Below, piece after piece: positions 11,700-23,700 of a stretch of DNA of 64,000 nt. Below the pieces are notes generated by a model that saw nothing but the letters and a program-made list of their open reading frames with translations, did not search any database and was not told the DNA's origin. Position 1 is the first letter of the stretch. Every line of letters starts with the position of its first letter. The stretch covers positions 42,512,908 through 42,576,907 of the forward strand of contig NC_079516.1 of assembly GCF_000801105.2 (NCBI RefSeq), in the 5' to 3' direction. The translations under genes were made by a program, and so were the position numbers. Source of the DNA: Raphanus sativus. Lineage: Eukaryota > Streptophyta > Magnoliopsida > Brassicales > Brassicaceae.

Positions 11700-12960
11700 C
11701 TTCTGTGTGTTCTAATGAAGTTATTGGTGTTGAGTTGTATAGCTCTTAAGCAAGCATAAGCTGCGACTGAGCACAACGATGCTGAACCTAACAGTACAGC
11801 CTTCCACTGTCCACTAACCACCAGGATGGCCAAAGCTGTCAAGGATAATTTTCCAGAGTTGAAAAGATTTGATCACTTTGCTCCAGCTTCTACAATGGAT
11901 CACATGTCTGAAGTACCGGTTAGCTAAATTGGGAGGGTGCATAGTACCGTTTCCAACAGGGTAAGAAGCCGAGAAGAGACCTGCAGGAGCCTGTTCCCTC
12001 AACCACTGGAGGGACCTTAAGGAGAGAGATTGTCCTATGCCCGAAATGGTAAGGCATCCCATGACCAACTCTGTCTATCCACTTTCTATATTAAGCAACC
12101 CATGTGTCTGAAGAATTGAGGTTTATATACAACTCCTTGGTTGGTAGTTTCTCCTTCATGAGAACCGCGTTTTGAGACGATAGTAATAAGCATAAGGGAT
12201 TATGATGCCTGAACCATAAGGGTAACACCTGAACCAAGGGCGATGTTTTCGTGAACCCGAACCTAGTAATAAGCATACACTTCCCTTGTCCTGTAGGTCT
12301 ATAAAGAAACACCCCTGGGAAGTAGTTATTCACCCCGTCCTTTCCCACAAACTCTCGATTGTTCTGCAGAACACATGGAGCGTCAAAACGTAGTAAATTA
12401 CTCCCTTTTCCATCTTTTTCTTGTCCCCAAGTTCCAGCGAAAGAAACCACGGTTGGTTCGCTCTGTGACCTCAAAGACCAGTGGCTGTGCAGCTTCTCTT
12501 TTAGCACTGAAGTCTGTTCTGTCATGAGAGATAGGGAAATGAGCAGGATCCATCAGATTCTCTAGAAGAATGGAGTGGTCATAAGGTAGCTCATGAACAC
12601 TTGCATTGTCATAGAAACGGGGTTTAGCAAAGATCTCAAACCAATGAGGTTTTTCAGGATCTGGAGGCATCTTTGTCAACATCCAAACCCATACAACTCC
12701 TTGTGAATCCTTCACCTCATAGGTCTTGACACAAGCAACCTTCGGAATCTTGGCATTTGAAGGAAGCTATCAAAAGAAAACTAGGAAGTCAATTAAGAGA
12801 TTCTCTTTGTATCCATTCAACTCTTAAGCATAACAAGCGAATCTAAAGCCTGAGGAATCTTTGACGATTTGCCATCTCTTTCTAATTGCCAACCATGGTA
12901 CAAACACTCCAACCTCCCATCAGTCAGTCGTCCTTCAGACAACTTAGCTACTCTAAAACA
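11700..12960 (-). pseudogene. TIC55: Decayed TIC55 (Rieske oxygenase of the chloroplast envelope)
   Basis: Pieces of TIC55 occur in order on the minus strand but in different frames. The Rieske motif CLYHGWQLE lies near 12900. An internal block (SILLENLMDPAHFPISHDR) lies in 12398-12715, the middle in 12091-12525, and the C-terminal blocks (NLANRYFRH; NNFIRTHRRL) in 11814-12068 and 11618-11842. Frame changes separate these blocks. The first exon, with the transit peptide and the first Rieske Cys/His pair, is not found upstream. An intron boundary seems to survive near 12770. In plants TIC55 is a Rieske mono-oxygenase of the inner envelope that acts in chlorophyll breakdown. Here it should be non-functional. 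Confidence 0.85.
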
Positions 12961-12969
12961 CAAAACTCA

Positions 12970-13275
12970 AGCAAAAAAACTCAAGATTCAGGCCATAGAC
13001 GATAGATGCATGACAATAAAAAGATCAAGATATTACAATTTCATTCTCCATGAATAATTTACGAGATATAGTGGTTTGTTTGTTTTTGTGGTCCTAAAAG
13101 AATTAGTCATGTTGTATGTATATCAAGTCTTTCTAGTTGGTCTACAAAGTACAAACCATTTTTTTAGTTCCACAGATTCTCTTGTTCTTGTGGGCCAAGT
13201 GACATCTACTATAAAATTCAAAAAAAAAAAAAAAACAGCAACTACTCAGATGCTTAGCGTGGTTGACTTTTATTA
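12970..13275. other. Short intergenic stretch, nothing recognised
   Basis: This lies where exon 1 of TIC55 should be, but no transit-peptide-like exon was found. A poly-A run occurs near 13220. Confidence 0.4.
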
Positions 13276-13671
13276 AAGAGTAATTGGCTCGGTTGCACCC
13301 AATCGCACATATAATTTGCCAAATGCCCTGACTTTTGTATCACTTTTTCGTGGACGATTCTACCCCTGCCAGGTCTGTTAACCTACGACGCCTAGTGTCT
13401 GCTTTGTGTGGGGGAACGAGACATGCGCTTCCTTTCGTCTATTGGACAATAGAACGATTCGTCACTTTTCACGCTCCATCACAGAAGAGCGCATACTATC
13501 TCTGGTGTTTTTCAATTAGTTCATCAAAGAATTGCATTTATCTCACCCCCAACCTATACATCTCTTTCATATTCTATATTCATCACTTCACTGTCATCTC
13601 TTTCTTCATCTTCAATCTTTCATAAATCTCAGAAAAATCCTAAATTTTCAGATTTTATTTCATACTCTCAG

Positions 13672-13868
13672 ATGGAAGTTTCTCAGCTACCACCGCGAAT
13701 GTTCGCCGCCGACGAAGAGCCTCTGGATGAGCGCGTTAAGTCTTATCACAAGCTAAAGAAAATCGCGGCGCTTATCTAGGCACTCGAACCCGACGAATTG
13801 GAGTTTCTGCGAAATTCGACATTGGGAAAAATTCTTGTACCTGTCGAAAGTCTTGGATTTGAAGTTTC
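13672..13868 (+). pseudogene. DUF1985 domain fragment with in-frame stop
   Basis: Translation from ATG 13672 gives LPPRMFAADEEP, then RVKSYHKL, a TAG stop at 13776-13778, and then ALEPDELEFLRNSTLGKIL in the same frame. This is the conserved opening of DUF1985 proteins that accompany Ulp1-like proteases in plant transposons. A weak continuation occurs near 14090 (TKYCFIPGH). The stop codon and missing remainder mark it as dead. Confidence 0.7.
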
Positions 13869-14352
13869 TGATATATACACACACGTTTAGCAGTGCAACT
13901 TCGTTGTTAGCAACTAACTAGCAAGATATCAGTTTTCCTTGTTTGTAGGCGCCAAGTAACTTCTTTGTTAGCCGTTAACAATCATACAATGATATCTATA
14001 CAAACTTTGAAGAGGGCGAGACCCTGATGAAGAGCTGCTGTCAGATGTTGAAAATGTGGCAACAAACGATAAACCATCTCAGTCGACCAAGTACTGTTTC
14101 ATTCCTGGTCACGCTAAGATCATTGATACTGAGTCCCAGGTAACAGAACTTTGGTAAATGATGAATTAGTAGTCAAGTTTTGATTTAGTCGCTAGCATTT
14201 CTTAGAGCAAATAATTAAATATTTCTGAGTTTCGCTATATCGAAAGCTTAGCGGTTACTTGCATAATTATCCACTAAACATGTTTTCAGTTGACTTTGTC
14301 GCCGTTCCTGTAAATTATTTTTTCCACTCTAATTGGATAGTTGAATTCTCAC

Positions 14353-15170
14353 TCGATTAACCTCTGTTTTAATTATTCAAATTTGTTATCAAGTAAATTG
14401 AAATTTTAGTTGCTATGCGCATTATTAGTGGCAATGAAATCCGTTAACTTTAGTGTACAATATAGTTCTCTATTAGACTTGTTTCCATTTAGTTATCTGC
14501 TAATTTAATTAATTGCATGCTAACCGATAATAAAAATGTTACAAGTTAAATATTTTGATAGACTGCTACTAGTGCTAATATATTATAATGTCTCTGTCTG
14601 AACTTCACACATGTCCCTTCTTCTATGTTTGTAGGTGCCTGTCAGGTCTATTCTTGATGATCTGTACGAAGAATTGTCTGCTGGACTAGATCTTCACCTC
14701 CTGCATATAATCTAATCTAAATAAATAAGTTGCATAACCAAATAACATTAATCCTCTTTCCTTCTTCACACACAGCTCGTTTAGCCTCTGTTTTATTCAA
14801 ATTTGTTATGAAGTAAATTGAAATTTTAGTTGCTAATCGTATTATTAGTGGCATCAAAGTCCGTTAACTTTAGAGTACAAATATAGTTTTCTATTCCTTG
14901 TTTCCATTTAGTTTGTCTGCTATTTTAATTAATTGCATGCAAACTTCAGAATTACCGATAATAAAAATGTTATCGGTTAAATGTTTTGGTAGACTGCTAC
15001 TAGTGCTAATACATTATAGTGTCTCAATCGGAACTTCACACATGTCCATTCTTCCTTGATTGTAAATGCACATTATGTATATTCTTGATGATCCGACGAA
15101 GAACGGTATGCTTGACGACCTTCTGCATATAACCCAAATAAATCAGTTACAGCCCCAAATAACGTTAACA
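14353..15170. repeat. Direct repeat pair of about 0.4 kb
   Basis: Copy 1 (about 14353-14750) and copy 2 (about 14775-15170) are adjacent. They share AAATTTGTTAT.AAGTAAATTG, GTTTCCATTTAGTT, TTTTAATTAATTGCATGC, GACTGCTACTAGTGCTAATA and ATTCTTGATGAT in order. Both end near AAATAA.GTTA...AATAACGTTAA or a variant. This is a tandem duplication inside the transposon remnant. Confidence 0.8.
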
Positions 15171-15179
15171 TATAAAGAC

Positions 15180-16730
15180 ATAATTAACCGCTAACTATTA
15201 AGTTATCAAAGTGTGGATTCTAACCAAGTACCTGACAACTGTCACCATCATTGTTATCTGATTCTGGGTCAGCATTGCCTAAGCTTGCAGCCCCAAACCC
15301 CAAACCTATTTGCAAATTCCAGAATTGAACTCCATGGATGTCTGGTCTAGCCACTTTGTTCTTTCCTTTATCATTTGAATCTCCAAGCCTCCCGACAACC
15401 CCACCCGTAGCTGCTAATAACAAATATAACACATAAAGGTTCATGTATCAGTTAAAGAGTAAGTTATCAAATACAAGCTGAAGATGATAATAATTGTTAA
15501 TAATACTAACCTATTGCTAACGTCAGATTTTCCCGCTCCGGTGTTTCATTATGAATCTATGATAGCCTATTATCATCAGAACCATCATCAGGTTTTCCCC
15601 TCCGGTGTTTGCTAAATACCTAGAATCTCACGATCAGAACCATCGTCGTTTGGTAGGATATCAGTCATTCCAAATTGATGGGTGCCTCAATCTGAACCCA
15701 AAACCAAGTTCAGAAAGTGCTTTCCATGATTGACAATGTCTGGCATCTTACCCTTCCTCTTAGCAGATAATGTCTTCCCTACACAGTCAACTTCTGAAAT
15801 ATGCGCTAACAAAATAGTTGATAGACACAATTCGTGTTAGCAACATACACAATTCTCTTACGTTGCTGTAAAAGATATTGTACACTATCAAACGATTTGC
15901 TATCCTTTAATCCTTCAATCACAACTTTCGTTTTAGATTTACCTTTCACACAAATTTCTCTATCTGCTAAGCTTTATATCCTACACTAAAAACCCTAGTA
16001 TCAAATCTAGTTTTCCATTAGATATCATAGATCCACTTTTTCTTTAAAATAAATAATAGATCCACTTTTTTCTTCAAAATAAATCATAGATCCACTTACC
16101 GAAACCATCAACATCAGGGCTGTACAAATCTACTCTTTATCCACCGGATTCTTCAGTGAAGCATCCCCTATGGTCAGACTGCCCCGAATCCTCTTCTGCA
16201 TATCGTCTCTGACACAAGTCTGGTTTCGTCGATCGTGTTATCAAAAAGCAGGGGTATTTTCGTCTGATCTGTGCTAAAAAGATACTACTTTATGGGTTAT
16301 TCAAAGCGATGGGTATTTCACCAATTTGGGCCTCTGCTGGGTATATTACACACATTGTCCCTTTATTAAAACAGGAAAAACAAATTGTACGAAATTCAGT
16401 GGCATGCAGTGGTTGTTCACTGTTCAGACTCTTGAAAGGTGTCTCTCACGCTTTCAATTTCTAGTATTAACACCAAAACGCAAATGCAGATTGACAATAT
16501 GCATGCATGATGACACACTCTCTCTCTCACTGACGGATGCACAAGAGAAGTAAAAACTGTCATTAAATTCTCCTGACTCAACCATCTCTCTCTCTCTCTT
16601 TCTCTATCTGACACAAAAACAAATGCAATTCACAGTTATCATTTATGACAACAACTACCTCTTCTCTCTCTCTTTCTCTAATAAGGGAAAATAATTAACC
16701 AGCATTGTCTTCACTTCAGAGAGACACAAT
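15180..16730. other. Right part of the remnant and the peroxidase 5' flank
   Basis: A minus-strand open frame at 15220-15444 has no recognised domain. A CT-rich microsatellite lies at about 16585-16610 and another pyrimidine tract at about 16660-16680, both just upstream of the peroxidase gene. CT tracts are common in plant 5' leaders. Confidence 0.4.
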
Positions 16731-16736
16731 CAAAGA

Positions 16737-18023
16737 ATGGCGTTTCCCTTCTCTTCCTGCAAACAAGAATATGCATTCCTCTCCTCTCTTCTTCTTGTTC
16801 TTCCTCTACTTCTGCTCATTTCTTCTTCCGTAGCTGATCTCTCTTTCAACTTCTACAGCAGTTCATGCCCTGGGGCTGAGTTTATCGTCAGAAACACCGT
16901 TAGATCAGCTTCTTCCTCTGATCCATCAGTCCTTGGGAAGCTCGTCCGTCTTATCTTCCATGACTGTTTCGTCCAGGTACATTACTAACACTCCAAAAAC
17001 ATGACTAGTCCACCCATTTTTATTATTTCTTAAATTACAAAAAAAAAACATTTGTTTCATTGCTGTTTCAGGGTTGTGATGCCTCGGTGTTGGTTCGAGG
17101 GAACGGTACAGAGAGAAGCGACCCTGGAAACGCGTCACTAGGAGGTTTTGATGTGATAGAAAGCGCCAAAAATGTTCTAGAAATCTTCTGTCCAGGCATA
17201 GTCTCATGCGCTGACATCCTTGTTCTTGCTGCTAGAGACGCCGTTGAAGCTGTAAGATTTAACCAAATCCACAAGCATGTCGATACGATTGAAACTAATA
17301 TTTTGTATAAAAACTCTGTTTCTTTTTTGGTGTGAATACTATTGGTTCGGACAGCTCGGAGGACCTGTAGTTGCAATACCGACAGGGAGGAGAGACGGAA
17401 CGGTCTCAGCGGCAGAAAATGTCAGACCAAACATCATTGATACGGATTTCACAGTTGATAAAATGATCAATATCTTTTCCTCCAAAGGCTTATCTGTTCA
17501 AGATCTTGTCGTTCTCTCAGGTATATATACGTTTCTTGATGTTCAAAAAAAACAAGAGACTCTTTCTATTAATCCGGACTTAAAATTTGATTATAATACT
17601 ATCACAGGAGCGCACACTGTTGGTGCTGCCCACTGCAACACATTCAACAGCAGGTTTAAGAGAGATCCTAGAGGCAATTTCGAGCTCATAGACGCATCTC
17701 TCGACAACTCCTACGCGCAAACACTTTTGAACAAGTGTTCGTCTTCTATGGATCCGACGACTGCGGTCGTAAACAACGATCCTGAGACATCGTCGACGTT
17801 CGACAATCAGTACTACAAGAACTTGTTGGCGCACAAGGGTCTGTTCCAGACGGATTCTGCTCTCATGGAAGATGATCGGACGAGGAAGATTGTCGAGATT
17901 CTGGCGAACGATGAGGAGAGTTTTCTGGAGAGATGGACCGAGTCGTTTATGAAGATGAGTGTGATTGGTGTGAGGGTTGGTGAAGAAGGTGAGATCAGAC
18001 GTTCTTGTTCTTCTGTAAATTAA
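16737..18023 (+). CDS. PER18: Class III secretory peroxidase (peroxidase 18-like)
   Basis: Four exons (16737-16976, 17072-17251, 17355-17520, 17608-18023) give 333 aa, with phases that join cleanly. A hydrophobic signal peptide covers about residues 14-34. The distal haem motif is RLIFHDCF, the proximal motif is [10 protein letters not shown], and the usual cysteines are present ([22 protein letters not shown], the final RRSCSSVN). The three-intron structure is the standard one for class III peroxidases. They oxidise phenolics with H2O2 in the wall or vacuole. The exact substrate is unknown. The close match I recall to Arabidopsis PER18 (At2g24800), and its place after TIC55, support the name. 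It looks intact. Confidence 0.93.
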
Positions 18024-18310
18024 ACAGAGGTTAGATGAATTCAGACAGAGGAGCAAAACTGCAATATAGTTTAGTTTGTGTGTCTTACTTACTGCTGTTA
18101 ATTTTAGTACCACAATTTCTTTAATTTATTTATGTTCAGCTGCAATGTAGACAAACTTTATTTTATTTTACTGAAACGTTAATTTTGTTATTTGCCAATA
18201 AAAATAATTAAGGGAAACAGGATTTCAATAAAAAAAAAACAAATGATGGTTCCATCTTTTTTCTAAAAAAGAGCTCAAACCAGAGAAAGAAAAGAAAATT
18301 CATGTTGAAC

Positions 18311-18471
18311 CAGGGGTGGAACCAGCTCCATATCTAGGTGGGGCACATCAAGTTTTTCATTATATCTAGTTGTATAATCATAAAACATTACATAAACTAG
18401 GATTAATTAGTTAAGAAAATTCAAAATCAGTAGAGGGCATGCATGTAGGTCTTCATTTGCGTCCGCCACTG
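18311..18471. mobile_element. Small hAT-like MITE
   Basis: The ends are inverted: left CAGGGGTGGAACCAG and right (reverse complement) CAGTGGCGGACGCAA. The flanks TGTTGAAC (18303-18310) and TGTCAAAC (18472-18479) form an imperfect 8-bp duplication. CAGNGGCGGA ends with 8-bp duplications are typical of hAT elements. It is 161 bp long and has no coding capacity. Confidence 0.6.
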
Positions 18472-18654
18472 TGTCAAACACTTGCTAGCAAACTATATTT
18501 GCATAATAACTGATGTCAAATTCATAATCCAAAACTTTTCGCAAGAGTCGTCGATACTTCAGTATATATCCCTTTATTCCAGTAAGAACTTTAAACTTTT
18601 TTATTAATGTGGACAACTAAATTTCTCTTTAGAGCATTCCCATTGATGGTTGTT

Positions 18655-19852
18655 TTTTTTTTTTTTTAACTCAACAACTACTTATCATTAATCCCATTCA
18701 GTTTGTTACAAAAGCTTTTCAATCTCCACACAGGGATTCAACCAAACAGGCACAATAGAATACAACTTAGGGACAATGGACGTAAACGCAGCAGTCTCTT
18801 TCGCTATTCTATCTGCAACTTTGTTACCACTTCTGGAATAATACTCCACTACATACTCACTCTGGCGGGATAGTACGGACTGGATATCCTGGATAATGGA
18901 TCTCATTCTCGGCCAGACCTCTTCTTCTCCTCGTATCATCTTCTGCAGCACAAGAGAGTCAGTCTCGAAGATTACTCTTTTATACATGAACCCATTCATC
19001 GTGCAGATAGCCCATCTGAGAGCTTCAGCCTCTGAATCCAGTGCCGATCCCATCCCTACCATTTTCTTTGCCCCCGCCCACAACAGACTCTCGGTGTGAT
19101 CCCTCGTTATCCAGCCTGCACCACCTTGATCCGTCTCCTTCTCCCAGGAGCCATCTGTATTGCATTTAAGCCAAGTTGGTACTGGTGGTATCCATTTCCT
19201 ATCCGGTTTCTCTGTTGTGGTTTTTTTAACCACTTCCACTTTCGCCTCCTTTTTGTCCTGCCATTCTTTGACATCTTCCCAAGCCTTCTCCACAGTTTCA
19301 GAGATTTCATACTCTTTTCCCCTGAATAGCATTTCGTTCCTATTCTTCCACAATCTCCATAAAATCCATGGGGCAAGAGACTCATCTATTTGATCCTTTG
19401 GGTACTCTTGTTTTAGATTTAAGACCCAATGGATGTTTGTATGAAGAGACTCTGCCCATATTCCTGGAGGGGGAGTATGTACATTGGCTTTTGCCCAGAG
19501 CCGGCGTGCATAATGGCATTGGAACAACATATGGTTGATCGTCTCAGCCGCTTTTCCACATCTGCTACATCTTCTATCGTTTGCAATGTGTCTGTGAGCC
19601 ATATTATCTGTCACCGGAAGTGCGTTATTTAGACATCTCCACAGGAAGTGCTTCACTTTTGGACTGATATTTAAGCTCCACACCCTTTGGTAGATAGCAT
19701 CAAAGCTTAGTTGTAGTACTTCCTGATTCTCTTTCTCACGCCACATCACTTCCGTTTCGACCCAGTATGCCGATTTGACCGTATAATGCCCTGTCTTCGT
19801 GTATTCCCAGGAGTAAGTGTCTGTTGGTGGTTGTTAGGTAGAGTAAGTGTCT
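18655..19852 (-). mobile_element. 5'-truncated LINE with 16-bp target duplication
   Basis: The 16-bp sequence CCCATTGATGGTTGTT is present exactly at 18639-18654 and 19853-19868. The element lies in minus orientation with its poly(A) tail as a T run at about 18653-18668. Only the 3' third of the second ORF remains. At the 5' junction (19809-19852) short pieces of the flanking target (GAGTAAGTGTCT and GGTTGTTAGGTAGAGTA) are repeated. This suggests untidy joining during insertion. Confidence 0.88.
18706..19749 (-). pseudogene. C-terminal LINE polyprotein: zf-RVT and RNase H domains
   Basis: The open frame is 347 aa. A zinc-binding reverse-transcriptase region (zf-RVT) lies at about residues 25-85, with WSLNISPKVKHFLWRC and CSRCGKAAETINHMLFQC. 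A plant-type RNase H domain (RVT_3) lies at about 190-330, with acidic residues in CNTDGSW, SEAEALRWA, FETDSLVL and NKVADRIAKE. The endonuclease and reverse transcriptase core are missing. The frame is open but is only a fragment of a retrotransposon protein, so the copy cannot move on its own. Confidence 0.85.
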
Positions 19853-19869
19853 CCCATTGATGGTTGTTA

Positions 19870-20467
19870 GGTAGAGTACCTAAGAATATAAAAAAATATG
19901 AAAGAAAAGAGAAGAAGTTATCGTAAGTTGTTTTGAGATATTCGAGAAAAAAAAGAAGAAGATATATTCGATTTGAGTATGAACCAATAAGCTTGCTCTT
20001 GGCAGCTAATGACATCATTTCTGAAGAGCAAAAACAGTCATCATTATTGTCTTCTTTACCGTCGGTGTATAAGTATAACCAGGAGAAATCCTATCGTTAA
20101 AGGTGCAGCTAGATGATTCGACTCCAAGGCAGAAGTTCCAATTAAAATCTCTTTACCACTAGACTAAGAAGACTTGGTCATTATCTATGATATCACCAAA
20201 TTTAAATTTTAACCACTAATTTTCTTCATTCTGCACGCCGCTGTACTCTGTCTAGCACCTCCGTAACCTTAATTTGATGGTCATGCTCAATCAATATTCT
20301 CCCCGGAAAATTGATCGAACAACATCCCTGCAGTTATTATTTAGTTTTTTTTTAATCTCTTTATCTCAGCAATTAATTCACTCTTATTACAATCAACTAC
20401 AATTCCAAGCATCGAGTTTCATTCATGGAATTTTTGTCTGCCTTTTCTTCAACTATGTAACTATGTG

Positions 20468-20498
<31 letters not shown>

Positions 20499-20560
20499 CT
20501 ATGTTATATATTGATGTGCATAAACTAGTATGTACAAGGTCCAAACTAATTACACGCTCC
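19870..20560. other. Intergenic DNA upstream of eIF3b
   Basis: No gene is supported. The sequence downstream of the LINE target site begins like a small element end (AGAGCATTCCCATTG spans the insertion site), so the LINE may have landed in an older MITE. An A run of about 22 bp is at 20476-20499. Confidence 0.35.
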
Positions 20561-20566
20561 AATAAT

Positions 20567-20664
20567 CGGGCCGTAACAATAATGGGCTTTAGATTAAGTA
20601 GGTCCAAAATATTCCTTCTTTTATAAACTTATCAGTAACTGCAGAAAATCAACTGAAAACCCTA
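20567..20664 (+). promoter_or_regulatory. Translation-type promoter: site II-like motifs and telo box
   Basis: CGGGCC (about 20568) and TGGGCT (20583-20588) resemble site II elements (TGGGCY). AAACCCTA at 20657-20664 is a plant telo box. A CT-rich leader (CTCCTCTCCTCTCC) follows. In Arabidopsis, telo boxes combined with site II motifs mark promoters of ribosomal and translation genes active in dividing cells. The adjoining gene encodes eIF3b, which fits. Confidence 0.6.
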
Positions 20665-20757
20665 GGCACTCCTCTCCTCTCCTCTCCTCTCTCAGCTGCA
20701 AACTCTTCGAGAGCTGCTTCCTCATTAGCGAGCGACTGATCTAAGCTTTCTGAAATC

Positions 20758-23700
20758 ATGGCGGAACTGGATATTGACACCCGCGCGGCTCAGTTAGGGA
20801 TCGATTGGTCTCAGGTTAATCTCGATTCCGTTAAACTCCCTCCTGGAGAGAACTTCGGTATCGAGAGGTGAGTTTTCTATCTCTCTCTCTCTGTTAGATC
20901 TGTAGAAATGTTATGTGATTGGAACAATGAAACTGATTATGTTTTTTATTATTATTTTGCTTCAGTGATGATGAAGGTGTTTACCACGACGACCAGCTAG
21001 AATTCGACACAGGGTTCGGCAATATAATCGTGGTCGATAACCTCCCCGTTGTTCCCAAGACCAAGTTTGAGAAACTCGAGAATGTCCTTAAGAAGATTTA
21101 CAGCCAGCTTGGCGTTATCAAGGAGAGAGGACTTTGGATGCCTGTTGATCCCAACACCGGGACGACGTTGGGCTACTGTTTCATCGAGTTTAATACCCCT
21201 CAGGTTTGTTTGTTGTGTAATGATGTAAAAGCTAACGTATGTTTTTTTTTTTTTTTGGTCTAAGATATGTTGGGATTTGGGTTTTGTAGGAAGCTCAAAA
21301 CGCTAAGGAGAAGACTCATGGGTACAAGTTGGACAAGTCTCATATCTTTGCTGTGAACATGTTCGATGATTTTGACAGGCTCATGAATGTCAAGGAGGAG
21401 TGGGAGGCTCCTCAGACCAAGCCCTATGTCCCTGGGGTATGTCTTGTTTTTTTTTTTTCATCACGTTAATGTTTAACTGTGATTTCTTCTGTTTTTTTTT
21501 GGATATTCTCTGGTTGATTTGGTGAAATGGTTTTGATTACATAACACTAGTTGCATGTACATTTGTGTGTGTTTCGCTGCAGCCTTTTGAGGTGCTTCTT
21601 GTTCTTGTTACGTTTTCAGGAAAACTTGCAAAAGTGGCTTACTGATGAGAAAGCAAGGGATCAGCTTGTCACTCGCTCTGGTCCTGATACCGAAGTCTTG
21701 TGGAATGATGCTAGGCAGAAGAATACTGAACTCGTTCATAAGCGTTCGGTAAGTTACTTGCATCTTCCTGCGTATGTATATCCATGCTGTATTTAATGTA
21801 AACCATCAATCAAATATATATGGTGTTTCTCTTCCTATGCAGTATTGGACAGAGAGCTATGTGCAGTGGTCTCCTCTTGGTACGTACCTCGTGACACTTC
21901 ACAAGCAGGGGGCAGCTGTTTGGGGTGGTGCTGATACCTTCACTCGTCTCATGCGTTATCAGCATAACATGGTTCCTTGTCTTTTCTCTTGATTGTCAGT
22001 AGCTTTTATTTATTTTTTCCTGTGTTGTCCTGAAGTTCGACTGTTACTTTTGGTTGATTCCATTGTAGGTAAAATTAGTTGATTTCTCTCCTGGTGAGAA
22101 GTACCTGGTAACTTACCATAGCCAGGAACCAAGTAACCCACGGGATGCAAGTGTAAGTGCATCTTTGCTTTTTTTCCTTCCTATTTTAATTTTCTTATGC
22201 AAAGGATTCTGATTTCTTTTCGACTTACAGAAAGTAGAGATAAAGGTCTTTGATGTGAGAACCGGGAGGATGATGAGAGATTTCAAGGGTAGTGCTGATG
22301 AGTTTTCAATTGGAGGACCTGGCGGTGTTGCTGGTGCTTCTTGGCCTGTTTTCAGGTAATTTCTTGAACTTGTTTTGAGTTTCCTAATAGTTCTCTACAT
22401 TTGTTTGATATCTTGTAAACTTTTTTTTTTCTGCAGATGGGCTGGTGGAAAAGACGATAAATACTTTGCCAAGCTCAGCAAAAACACGATATCTGTCTAC
22501 GAGACCGAGACTTTCGGCCTAATTGACAAGAAATCCATCAAGGTTGATAATGTCGTGGACATCTGTTGGTCTCCTACTGACTCCATCCTTTCACTCTTTG
22601 TTCCTGAACAAGGTGGTGGGAACCAGCCTGCCAAGGTTTGTCTCTTATGCTAGTGAAAAGCTCTAATTCTACAATTTGATTTCGTCTCTAAGCCAATTGT
22701 TCTGTTGTTGACATGTTGATATCTTTATCTTCAGGTTGCTCTTGTCCAAATCCCTAGCAAGGTGGAGCTAAGGCAGAAGAATCTCTTCAGCGTGAGCGAC
22801 TGCAAAATGTACTGGCAGAGTAGTGGAGAGTATCTCGCTGTCAAGGTTGATCGATACACAAAGACAAAGAAGAGCACGTACTCTGGCTTCGAGCTTTTCC
22901 GCATCAAAGAGAGGGATATTCCCATCGAGGTTCTCGAGCTGGACAACAAGAACGACAAGATCATCGCTTTCGCGTGGGAGCCCAAGGGTCACAGGTTTGC
23001 TGTGATTCATGGTGACCAACCAAGACCAGATGTGAGTTTCTACACGATGAAGACCACACAACACGGTGGAAGGGTTACAAAGCTCGGTACTTTGAAGGCC
23101 AAACAAGCCAATGCCCTCTTCTGGTCGCCCACAGGAAAGTACATTATTCTTGCTGGGTTGAAGAATTTCAACGGCCAGCTTGAATTTTTCAACGTGGATG
23201 AGCTCGAGACAATGGCCACAACTGAACACTTCATGGCCACTGATGTCGAATGGGACCCAACTGGAAGGTAACTACTACTGTCTCTTAAAAAACTAAACCA
23301 GTTTATATTGTGGTTTCTCATGATGATTGTTGTTTACCTTGATAGGTACGTTGCAACAGCAGTGACGTCAGTCCATGAGATGGAGAATGGATTCACCATC
23401 TGGTCGTTCAATGGAAAATTGCTTTACAGGAATCTGAAGGATCATTTCTTCCAGGTATGTAACAAAAAACAAAACTGGTCTCACCATCTTAAGATTGATG
23501 TCTGATTACATGAAACTGTAATTGTCTTCCATGGGTAACAGTTGGCATGGCGCCCAAGACCTCCATCATTCTTGTCTCCGGAGAAGGAAGAAGAGATAGC
23601 AAAGAACCTGAAGAAGTACAGCAAGAAGTACGAGTTGGAGGATCAGGACGTCTCGTTGCTGTTGAGTGAACAAGACAGAGAGAAGAGGAAGGCGTTGAAG

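Larger units (their letters stand above)
13280..16340 (+). mobile_element. Remnant of a DUF1985/Ulp1-type MULE (low-certainty limits)
   Basis: The region contains the start of a DUF1985 protein (separate entry), a pair of 0.4-kb direct repeats and unassigned DNA. DUF1985 in mustard-family genomes is typical of Mutator-like elements that carry a Ulp1 protease gene (the Kaonashi group), which often lack terminal inverted repeats. The left edge is near AAATGCCCTGACTTTTGTAT (13320). The right edge is near 16260-16340, with similar 'aaatac-cc' style sequence in inverse orientation. No transposase or protease domain survives, so the limits are only indicative. Confidence 0.4.

Noticed and set aside
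17580..18113. 177-aa minus-strand open frame
   Set aside because: It overlaps the last exon of the peroxidase in antisense and has no family motif.
22768..23229. 153-aa minus-strand open frame in eIF3b
   Set aside because: It is antisense shadow of the long ninth exon of eIF3b.
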